Shown one piece after another: positions 53,449 through 60,777 of a stretch of DNA of 64,000 nucleotides. The stretch is from Streptomyces parvus (lineage in GTDB: Bacteria > Actinomycetota > Actinomycetes > Streptomycetales > Streptomycetaceae). The stretch is from positions 806,001-870,000 of the forward strand of contig NZ_BMRY01000002.1 of assembly GCF_014648875.1 (NCBI RefSeq), given 5' to 3'. Under the pieces are notes generated by a model, which did not search any database, had not been told where the DNA came from, and was given only the letters and a program-made list of their open reading frames with translations. The position numbers and the translations under genes were made by a program. Each line of letters starts with the position of its first letter. The stretch's first letter is position 1.

Positions 53449-53542
53449 CGCCCCAGCCTGCCGCATCCACGGCGCGGGATGGGGAAAGCGCACTTAACGT
53501 GGGCAGGGAAGTCCACCCCCTGTCCCGAAGGGAAGAGCGGCG

Positions 53543-54013
53543 ATGACTGAGAGTTCCCAGCGCAACAACCCCGGCGGCGGTTCGGGCGACAAGTCCCTCG
53601 GCAAGCGCGGCGGCGGTGACCCCGGGACCCGGGGCCGTACGACCATCGCCGACGGCGTCGTCGAGAAGATCGCCGGGATGGCGGCACGCGATGTCGTCGG
53701 CGTCCACGCCATGGGCAGCGGCCTGTCGCGGACGTTCGGCGCGGTCCGCGACCGGGTCCCCGGCGGCGGCAAGTCCGTCACCCGCGGTGTGAAGGCGGAG
53801 GTCGGCGAGTCCCAGGCGGCCCTCGACCTGGAGATCGTCGTCGACTACGGCGTGTCCATCGCCGACGTGGCCCGGGACGTCCGCGAGAACGTCGTCTCCG
53901 CGGTGGAGCGTATGACGGGTCTCGAAGTCGTCGAGGTCAACATCGCGGTCAGCGACGTCAAGCTGCCCGACGAGGACGACGACGAGGACGAGACCGAGCA
54001 GCGGGTCCAGTAG
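53543..54013 (+). CDS. Asp23/Gls24-family envelope stress protein
   Basis: 156 residues. GRTTIADGVVEKIAGMAARDV, a Gly-rich loop, ALDLEIVVDYGVSIADVARDVRENV and VVEVNIAVSDVKLP are Asp23 signatures. Asp23 is anchored to membranes by AmaP in Firmicutes; the same partner is encoded downstream here. Acidic C-terminus. First gene of a five-gene operon. Confidence 0.94.
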   Translation: MTESSQRNNPGGGSGDKSLGKRGGGDPGTRGRTTIADGVVEKIAGMAARDVVGVHAMGSGLSRTFGAVRDRVPGGGKSVTRGVKAEVGESQAALDLEIVVDYGVSIADVARDVRENVVSAVERMTGLEVVEVNIAVSDVKLPDEDDDEDETEQRVQ

Positions 54014-54058
54014 CCCTTCCGCACCTTCCGTCGCACGGCAGTTGAGGAGAGAGACACG

Positions 54059-54250
54059 ATGAGCATGGCTGTCGCCGGTCTGCTGGCCGGCATGGCGCTC
54101 GGGTTCGCCGGATACTTCGGTGGCTTCGGAGCCTTCGTCCTGGTGGCCGCGCTGGGCGCGATCGGCTTCATCGCCGGCCGCTTCCTGGACGGTGACCTGG
54201 AGCCCGGCGACTTCTTCCGGAGTCGCGAGCGCGGCGACCGGCGACGGTGA
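54059..54250 (+). CDS. Small membrane protein of the Asp23 operon
   Basis: 63 residues with two hydrophobic segments (about 5-20 and 23-42) and an acidic, then basic C-terminus (ERGDRRR). GTGA overlap with the next gene. Likely a membrane component of the Asp23/AmaP complex. Confidence 0.85.
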   Translation: MSMAVAGLLAGMALGFAGYFGGFGAFVLVAALGAIGFIAGRFLDGDLEPGDFFRSRERGDRRR

Positions 54251-54597
54251 CGGCGGTGACCGGCCGGGTCGCCGCCGCCGAACGGGGCGAGACCCGGATC
54301 GCCGACCGAGTCGTCGCCAAGATCGCCGCCCAGGCGGCGAAGGAAGCGGTCGAGGAACCGCCCGCGGACGGGGCGTCCCCGCGTGCCACGGTCACCGTGC
54401 ACCGTGACGCCGCCCGGGTCCGGGTCAGCCTGGAGCTCGGCTACCCCAGCGACATCGGCCGCCAGTGCGGTGCCGTACGCCGCCGGGTCGCCCAGCGGGT
54501 CAAGGCGCTGGCCGGCATGGAGGTGCCCGAAGTGGCCGTCCAGGTCGAACGGCTGCACCCCGCCGGAGCGAACGCCGCACACGGGAGGATCCGATGA
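54247..54597 (+). CDS. Second, short Asp23-like protein
   Basis: 116 residues. ETRIADRVVAKIAAQAAKEAV and VRVSLELGYPSDIGRQCGAVRRRVAQRV are the Asp23 domain in compact form. Overlaps preceding and following genes by four bases each, so stoichiometry is probably translationally linked. Confidence 0.88.
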   Translation: MTAVTGRVAAAERGETRIADRVVAKIAAQAAKEAVEEPPADGASPRATVTVHRDAARVRVSLELGYPSDIGRQCGAVRRRVAQRVKALAGMEVPEVAVQVERLHPAGANAAHGRIR

Positions 54598-55274
54598 CCG
54601 AACCCGGCGAACCGACCGGCTCCACCCGGCGGATGCCCACCGTGGAGCAGAGCGACGACGCGCACACCCCCGCCCCGGACGGGCCGGCCGATGCCCGTGG
54701 ACCGGTCCCGACCCTGGAACAGGGCGACGGCCGGGCCGGCCGCTTCTGGTCCGCGCGCCGGGTCCCGGCCGCGCTGCTGGCCCTCGTGCTCCTCGGCGCG
54801 GCCGGACTGCTCCTCTACGACATCGCCGCCGTACGGGCCGATCACCCGGCCATGCAGTGGCGCCGCTCGCTGGCCGACGGCCTGGCCGAACAGCGCCTGG
54901 ACGACACCCCCGTGCTCGTCGGCGCCGGGGTGGCCGCGGCGATCGGTCTCTGGCTGATCCTGCTGGCCCTCACCCCCGGACTGCGTGACCTGCTGCCGAT
55001 GCGCCGCGACCGCGCCGACATCCGGGCCGGACTCGACCGCACCGCCGCGGCCCTCGTGCTGCGGGACCGGGCCGTCGAGGTGTCCGGCGTGCAGTCCGTA
55101 CGGGTCAGGATGGGACGGCGGAAGGCGAAGGTGCGGGCGCTCTCGCACTTCCGGGCACTCGACGACGTACGGACCGACCTGGACGCCGTGCTGAAGGAGG
55201 CCGTCCGGGAACTGGGCCTGGCCAGGCCGCCGGCCCTCTCCGTCCAGGTGCACCGACCGGCGAAGAAGGGATGA
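54594..55274 (+). CDS. DUF6286-type membrane protein
   Basis: 226 residues. Disordered N-terminus, two membrane segments (about 58-80 and 108-126), and a cytosolic domain with VEVSGVQSVRVRMGRRKAKVRA, an Asp23-like fold. Coupled to its neighbours by four-base overlaps. Confidence 0.82.
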   Translation: MTEPGEPTGSTRRMPTVEQSDDAHTPAPDGPADARGPVPTLEQGDGRAGRFWSARRVPAALLALVLLGAAGLLLYDIAAVRADHPAMQWRRSLADGLAEQRLDDTPVLVGAGVAAAIGLWLILLALTPGLRDLLPMRRDRADIRAGLDRTAAALVLRDRAVEVSGVQSVRVRMGRRKAKVRALSHFRALDDVRTDLDAVLKEAVRELGLARPPALSVQVHRPAKKG

Positions 55275-55858
55275 GCCGCATGCGCTCCACCGTCAACCGG
55301 GTCCTGCTGGCCCTGGCCGGGCTGGTGCTGGTCGTCGTCGGCGGAGCCGTGCTCGCCACCGGACTCGGCGCGTCCGTACCGTCCTGGTGGCCCTGGGACG
55401 GCAGACACGACGTGCTGCTCAGCGCGGCCGACCGGCACCGCTGGCGCGACGACGGCTGGTGGTGGCCGACGGTGATCGCCGTCCTGGCCGTCCTCGTGGT
55501 CCTCGCCCTGTGGTGGTTCCTCGCCCAGCTCCGCCGCGGCCGGCTCACCGAGATCCTGGTGGACAGCGGCGACGGCGAAGGGGCCCGGCTGCGGGGCCGC
55601 GCCCTGGAGGGCGTGCTCGCCGCGGAGGCGGGCGAACTGGACGGAGTGGCCCGCGCCCAGGCGATGCTGACCGGCCGCCGCACCGAGCCGCGGGCCCGGC
55701 TCCGGCTGCTGATGGAGCCGCACGCGGCCCCGCTCGGCACGCTGAACGCGGTCGCCGACGGGGCGCTGGCGCACGCCCGAGTCTCGGCCGGTCTGGGCGA
55801 GCTCCCCGCCGAGGTGCGCCTCAAGGCCGTCAAGCACCGCGCGGAACGGGTGTCCTGA
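55271..55858 (+). CDS. amaP: AmaP-like Asp23 membrane anchor
   Basis: 195 residues. Two membrane helices (about 9-32 and 64-86) with an intervening Trp-rich extracellular loop, then a cytosolic alpha/beta domain (RGRALEGVLAAEAGELDGV, TEPRARLRLLMEP). This is the topology of AmaP, which tethers Asp23. Last gene of the operon. Confidence 0.85.
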   Translation: MSRMRSTVNRVLLALAGLVLVVVGGAVLATGLGASVPSWWPWDGRHDVLLSAADRHRWRDDGWWWPTVIAVLAVLVVLALWWFLAQLRRGRLTEILVDSGDGEGARLRGRALEGVLAAEAGELDGVARAQAMLTGRRTEPRARLRLLMEPHAAPLGTLNAVADGALAHARVSAGLGELPAEVRLKAVKHRAERVS

Positions 55859-55886
55859 CGGCCCTTCGGCGTACCGGAGCCTGTCG

Positions 55887-56642
55887 TCAGAAGCCGTGCC
55901 GGAACCCGCCGTCGACCGGGACCATGATCCCCGTGAGGTACGAGGCGGCGGGGGAGAGCAGGAAGGCCGCGGTCTTCCCGAACTCCTCCGGCGTCCCGTA
56001 GCGCCGCAGCGGGATCCGCGCCTCGTTCGCGGTACGGGCGGCCTCCGCGTCGCCGGACAGCGCGTCCAGCTCGCGGACCCGGTCGGTGTCGATCCGGGCG
56101 GGCAGCACGCCCACCACCCGGATGCCGCGCGGGCCCAGCTCGTCGGCGAGCGACTTGGCGAAACCGGCGAGACCGGGACGCAGCCCGTTGGAGATGGTCA
56201 GCCCTGCGATCGGCTCATGGACCGACCCGGAGAGCACGAAGCCGATCACGCCGCCCTCGCCGAGCGCGGCCGCCGCCGTCCGGGCCAACCGCACCGCACC
56301 GAGGAACACCGTCTCGAACGCCGTCTGCCACTGGTCGTCCGTGTTGTCCGCGAGGAAGCCGGGGGCGGGTCCGCCGACGCTGACGAGGATGCCGTCGAGC
56401 CGCCCGAAACGTTCCCGCGCGGTGTCCACCAGGCGCTGGGCGGCGCTCGGGTCGGCGTTGTCGGCGGCGAGCCCCAGCACGTCCCCGCCCAGCTCGGCGG
56501 CGGCCTCCTCGACGGACTTCTCGTCCCGGCCGGTGATGATCACTTTCGCGCCGTCGGCGGCCAGCGCCCGTGCCGTGGCGTTGCCGAGGCCCCGGGTCGC
56601 TCCGGTGACGATGTAGACGCGGTCCTTCAGTCCAAGATCCAT
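55887..56642 (-). CDS. SDR-family oxidoreductase
   Basis: 251 residues. TGATRGLG at the N-terminus (TGxxxGxG), VGGPAPG and a C-terminal GIMVPVDGGFRHG. The catalytic region reads SGSVHEPIAGLTISNGLRPG; the usual Tyr-x3-Lys is not obvious at the expected place (Ser-Asn-Gly-Leu-Arg instead), so activity is uncertain. Five bases downstream of the GH15 gene on the same strand. Confidence 0.85.
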   Translation of the reverse strand: MDLGLKDRVYIVTGATRGLGNATARALAADGAKVIITGRDEKSVEEAAAELGGDVLGLAADNADPSAAQRLVDTARERFGRLDGILVSVGGPAPGFLADNTDDQWQTAFETVFLGAVRLARTAAAALGEGGVIGFVLSGSVHEPIAGLTISNGLRPGLAGFAKSLADELGPRGIRVVGVLPARIDTDRVRELDALSGDAEAARTANEARIPLRRYGTPEEFGKTAAFLLSPAASYLTGIMVPVDGGFRHGF

Positions 56643-56646
56643 GGCC

Positions 56647-58440
56647 CTATCCTGCCGGGTCGTCCCCGGCCAGGTCGACAGCGGAGTTCACCAGTCCGAT
56701 ATGGCTGAAGGCCTGCGGGAAGTTGCCGAGCTGCCGCCCCGCCGCCACGTCGTACTCCTCAGCCAGCAGCCCCATGTCGTTGCGCAGCTGAAGCAGATGC
56801 TCGAACAGCTCCCGCGCCTCGTCCGGCCTGCCGATCCGCTCCAACGCGTCCACCAGCCAGAACGAGCAGGCGAGGAAGGCCCCCTCATCGCCCGGCAGTC
56901 CGTCCACGGAGGCGCCCTCGGTGCTGTAGCGGCGGACCAGCCCGTCGCTGCCCAGCTCGGCGCGGACCGCGTCGACCGTGCCGATCACCCGGGGGTCGTC
57001 CGGCGGCAGGAACCCGGTCCGCACGATGAGCAGCGTCGCGGCGTCCAGCTCCCGTGACCCGTAGGACTGGGTGAAGGTGTTCCGCTCGGGGTCGTACCCC
57101 TTCTCGCAGACCTCGGCGTGCACGGCGTCCCGCATGGCCCGCCACCGGTCGGCGTCGCCGGGCAGCTCCGGGTTCTCCTCCAGCGAGCGCACCGCCCGGT
57201 CGGCGGCGACCCAGGCCATCACCTTGGAGTGCACGAAGTGCCGCCGCGCGCCCCGGATCTCCCACAGCCCCTCGTCCGGCTCGCGCCAGCTCGACTCCAG
57301 GAAGCCCAGCAGGCTGAGCTGGAGGTTCCAGGCGTGCGGCTTGTCGTCGAGCCCGGCGACGCGGGCCAGCCGGAGCGCGTCGATGACCTCGCCGTACACA
57401 TCGAGCTGACGCTGCCGCACGGCCGCGTTCCCGATCCGCACCGGACGGGAGTGCTCGTATCCGGCGAGCCAGGGCAGCTCCATCTCGGGGAGCCGGCGCT
57501 CGCCCGCCAGCCCGTACATGATCTGGAGGTCGGCCGGGTCCCCGGCGACGGCCCGCAGCAGCCAGTCCCGCCAGGCCTCCGCCTCCGCCAGATAGCCGGC
57601 CGAGACCATCGCCCCGAGGGTCAGCGTGGCGTCCCGCAGCCAGCAGAAGCGGTAGTCCCAGTTCCGTACGCCGCCGATCTCCTCCGGCAACGAGGTGGTC
57701 GGGGCCGCCACGATGCCGCCGGTCGGGGCGTACGTCAGCGCCTTGAGCGTGATCAGCGAACGCAGCACCGCGTCGCGGTAGGGCCCCTCGTACGTGCACC
57801 GCTCGGTCCACTTCGCCCAGTCGTGCAGCGTGTGCTTCAGCGCCTTGTGCGGGTCGATCAGCTTCGGGCGCGGCGAGTGCGAGGGGTGCCAGGTCAGTAC
57901 GAACGCCACGCTCTCGCCCTCGGCGACGGTGAACGAGGAGCAGGTGCTGAACTGCTGGCCCCACGTCTTGACCGGCGGCTCGCTGCGCAGCCACACGGAG
58001 TCGGGTCCCGCGACGGCGACCCGGTGGCCGTGGGACTTGCGCACCCAGGGCACCACGGACCCGAAGTCGAAGCGCAGCCGCAGCACCGAACTCATGTCGA
58101 CGGTGCCGCTGACACCCTCGACGATCCGCATCAGGTCCGGCGCCTTGTCGCGCTGCGGCATGAAGTCGACGACCTTCACCGTGCCGGTCCGCGTCTCCCA
58201 GTACGTCTCCAGGACCAGGGAGTCCTTCACATACGCACGCCGGGTACAGGTGTCCGAGGGGCCCGCTCCCTTGGGCGCGATGCGCCAGTGGCCGTTCTCC
58301 TCGGTGCCGAGCAGGGCGGCGAAGCAGGCGCCGGAATCGAAGCGGGGCAGGCAGAGCCAGTCGACGGAACCGTTCCTGCCGACGAGCGCGGCGGTCTGGA
58401 GATCGCCGATCAGGGCGTAGTCCTCGATGCGTTGGGTCAC
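56647..58440 (-). CDS. Glycoside hydrolase family 15 (trehalase/glucoamylase-like)
   Basis: 597 residues from GTG 58440. IEDYALIGDLQTAALVGRNGSVDWLCLPRFDS at the start, then an (alpha/alpha)6 barrel with GGVRNWDYRFCWLRDATL and late EEYDVAAGRQLGNFPQAFSH. Actinobacterial relatives are trehalases or isomaltose-acting enzymes; cytoplasmic. Probably part of trehalose or glycogen turnover. Confidence 0.9.
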   Translation of the reverse strand: MTQRIEDYALIGDLQTAALVGRNGSVDWLCLPRFDSGACFAALLGTEENGHWRIAPKGAGPSDTCTRRAYVKDSLVLETYWETRTGTVKVVDFMPQRDKAPDLMRIVEGVSGTVDMSSVLRLRFDFGSVVPWVRKSHGHRVAVAGPDSVWLRSEPPVKTWGQQFSTCSSFTVAEGESVAFVLTWHPSHSPRPKLIDPHKALKHTLHDWAKWTERCTYEGPYRDAVLRSLITLKALTYAPTGGIVAAPTTSLPEEIGGVRNWDYRFCWLRDATLTLGAMVSAGYLAEAEAWRDWLLRAVAGDPADLQIMYGLAGERRLPEMELPWLAGYEHSRPVRIGNAAVRQRQLDVYGEVIDALRLARVAGLDDKPHAWNLQLSLLGFLESSWREPDEGLWEIRGARRHFVHSKVMAWVAADRAVRSLEENPELPGDADRWRAMRDAVHAEVCEKGYDPERNTFTQSYGSRELDAATLLIVRTGFLPPDDPRVIGTVDAVRAELGSDGLVRRYSTEGASVDGLPGDEGAFLACSFWLVDALERIGRPDEARELFEHLLQLRNDMGLLAEEYDVAAGRQLGNFPQAFSHIGLVNSAVDLAGDDPAG

Positions 58441-58510
58441 GCCTGGCGTTTTCCCGAACCGGGCGGTCGTCAACCAGCCCGTGCCCCCCGACGGGTGTGT
58501 GCCGTGAGTC

Positions 58511-59317
58511 TCAGGCGCTCGCCGGCTCGGGCTGCTCGGAGGTGTCGGCCGTGGCCTTCTTCTCGGCCGCGGCCTCCTCACGGTCGCGCTTCTCCCGGCG
58601 TACGAGAACGATCCACCCGACCGGGACGGCGGCGACGAACAGCCACCACTGGACGGCGTAAGCCATGTGCGGGCCGATCGAGCTGTCGTCGGGGCGGGCG
58701 ATCTGCTCGGGCAGATCACCGGACGGCACGGGCTCGGTCTGCTCGATGTATCCGCCGAGGACCTTCCGGGACAGCAGCTGGGACTGCTGCTCGCTGTTGA
58801 TCAGCATCACCTGCCGGTCCGGCAGTCCCGCCAGGTCCTTGATGCCGCTGCTGCCGGTCGTCTCGTCCGCCTTCAGACGGCCGGTGACGGTCACTTCGCC
58901 CCGGGGTGCGGGCGGCACGTCGGGGAAGGAGGTCTGGTTCGGCGCGGCCGGGACCCAGCCCCGGTTGACCAGGACGGTACCGCCGTCCTTGAGGTCCAGC
59001 GGGGTCAGGACGTGGACGCCGATGCGGTCGTCGTCCGAGGTCCGGCGGCGGACGACCACCTCGTGCTCGGTGTCGAACGTGCCCGTCGCGGTGACCGTCC
59101 GCCAGTAGTCCGAGCGGGGGACGGTGTGCCCGGTGGAGGTGAGGTCGGTGACGGGGACCGGCTGCGCGTCGAGGTTCCGCGAGATCAGCGCGTTCTGCTC
59201 GACCCGGTGCTCGTGCTTGTGGAACTGCCAGAAACCCAGCTCGATCATCGTCGGGATCAGCGCGAGGCCGAGCAGGGTGAGGATCACCCACTGCCGGGTC
59301 AACAGGAAGCGGTACAC
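58511..59317 (-). CDS. SURF1-family cytochrome oxidase assembly protein
   Basis: 268 residues from GTG 59317. Two membrane helices, near residues 7-27 and about 218-238, flank an external domain with WRTVTATGTFDTEHEV, VLVNRGWVP and GPHMAYAVQWWLFVA, as in SURF1. Role: haem insertion or assembly of the aa3 oxidase. TACGGT ends six bases before the GTG, a possible leaderless promoter. Confidence 0.92.
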   Translation of the reverse strand: MYRFLLTRQWVILTLLGLALIPTMIELGFWQFHKHEHRVEQNALISRNLDAQPVPVTDLTSTGHTVPRSDYWRTVTATGTFDTEHEVVVRRRTSDDDRIGVHVLTPLDLKDGGTVLVNRGWVPAAPNQTSFPDVPPAPRGEVTVTGRLKADETTGSSGIKDLAGLPDRQVMLINSEQQSQLLSRKVLGGYIEQTEPVPSGDLPEQIARPDDSSIGPHMAYAVQWWLFVAAVPVGWIVLVRREKRDREEAAAEKKATADTSEQPEPASA

Positions 59318-59395
59318 CCCATGACCGTACAACCGGGGCCATGGGGTGCGGCACTCAGGGGTGCTGCCGGGCAAGCCCGACAATGAGGCGAATCG

Positions 59396-59629
59396 TCACA
59401 CTTTGTCCACGATGCCCGCCTTCCCTTCGGCGCGGGCGCAGTGGGCGCCGCAGTACCAGTGCCCGTCGGCCTCGACGCCCTGCCCGATCACCTGGACCCG
59501 GCAGTGCTCGCAGATCGGCGCCATGCGGTGGATGGCGCAGGAGAAGCAGTCGAAGATGTGCACCGCACCTTGTGCGTGCACCTCGAAGGACATGCCGTAG
59601 TCGTTTCCGCAAACCTCACAACGTGCCAT
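59396..59629 (-). CDS. Small zinc-binding LIM-like protein
   Basis: 77 residues. Cys pairs at 4/7, 28/31, 40/43 and 60/64 with His between, the spacing of a LIM-type double zinc finger. No catalytic motif; likely a protein- or nucleic-acid-binding module. Conserved small actinobacterial protein (from memory). Confidence 0.85.
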   Translation of the reverse strand: MARCEVCGNDYGMSFEVHAQGAVHIFDCFSCAIHRMAPICEHCRVQVIGQGVEADGHWYCGAHCARAEGKAGIVDKV

Positions 59630-59692
59630 GCGCCACAGGGTGGGACGCCGGGCGGCCCCGGGCGAGCGGCTGCCGGGCGAGTCGTGCCCGGT

Positions 59693-60718
59693 TCACTCCG
59701 ATGACGCGGTCGCCTCCGGTGGCGGCGGGGACGCCTGCTGCGGAAGGACGGCCCCGTCGACGGGGGCCACATCGCGCAGCAGATGGGTGAAGGCGCTCTC
59801 CTCCAGGATCGGCGTGCCGAAGGACTTGGCCTTCTGCGTCTTGGAGGTGGCCGCGTCCGGATCGTTGGTCACCAGCAGACTCGTCAGCCGCGACACGCTG
59901 GTCGCCACATGGAGCCCGGCCTCGATCGCCCGGTCCTCCAGCAGCTCCCGGTCGATCGAGGTGTCCCCGGAGAACGCCACCCGCATCCCCTGCTTGAGCG
60001 GCTTCTCCTTCTCGTACCGCCCCGGATTGGGATACGGGCAGGCCGGCCGCTTCCGCGAGGGCCGCCAGCTGTTCGGCTGCCGCACGGCCCGATACCCGAC
60101 GCGCGGGGTGACGGGGGAGTCGGACCACTCGGTCAGCGGCCGGCACTCCAGCAACGGCAGCCGCACCCCGCCCCGGGCCGCCGCGTGCAGACTCGGCCGG
60201 AACGCCTCGGCCAGCACCCGGGCGTCGTCCAGGGCGTGGTGGGCCTGCTGCTGGACGACCCCGAAGTGCGCGGCGAGGGAGGCCAGCTTGTGGTTGGGCA
60301 GCGGCAGCCGCAGCTCCTTGGCGAGCGCGATCGTGCACAGCCGCTGCTCGACCGGGGCGACCACGGAGGCCCGTGCGTACTCCCGGGCGATCATCGACCA
60401 GTCGAACGCCGCGTTGTGCGCCACGAGCACCCGGTCCGCGAGCCGCACGGACAACTCCTCGGCCACCTCGGGAAAGAGCGGAGCCCCTTCGAGCACGTCG
60501 CTCGTCAGCCCGTGGATCCAGACGGGCCCGGGGTCGCGCTCCGGGTTGACCAGCGTGTACCAGTGGTCCTCGACGTTGCCCAGGGCGTCCAGCCGGTAGA
60601 CGGCGGCGGAGATTATCCGGTCGTCGCGGGCGAGGCCGGTGGTCTCCACGTCGACGACCGCGTACCCCTGGGGGTAGGCGGTCGGCCACGGTGCGGCTGT
60701 CTGGCGGTCGTCGAGCAT
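59693..60718 (-). CDS. DEDDh exonuclease with C-terminal BRCT domain
   Basis: 341 residues. Exonuclease domain: VVDVETTGL (Asp-x-Glu), VAHNAAFDW, HHALDDARV (His-Asp), the DEDDh set of DnaQ-like 3'-5' exonucleases. C-terminal BRCT domain with GMRVAFSGDTSIDRELLED and LLVTNDPDAATSKTQKAKSFG. TATTCT ends eight bases before ATG 60718, suggesting leaderless translation. Role in DNA repair or RNA turnover. Confidence 0.93.
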   Translation of the reverse strand: MLDDRQTAAPWPTAYPQGYAVVDVETTGLARDDRIISAAVYRLDALGNVEDHWYTLVNPERDPGPVWIHGLTSDVLEGAPLFPEVAEELSVRLADRVLVAHNAAFDWSMIAREYARASVVAPVEQRLCTIALAKELRLPLPNHKLASLAAHFGVVQQQAHHALDDARVLAEAFRPSLHAAARGGVRLPLLECRPLTEWSDSPVTPRVGYRAVRQPNSWRPSRKRPACPYPNPGRYEKEKPLKQGMRVAFSGDTSIDRELLEDRAIEAGLHVATSVSRLTSLLVTNDPDAATSKTQKAKSFGTPILEESAFTHLLRDVAPVDGAVLPQQASPPPPEATASSE

Positions 60719-60777
60719 GGTCACAGAGAATACGGGCCGGGACTGACAGGGCTCTATTCGGTGGCTCCGGGGGCCGG

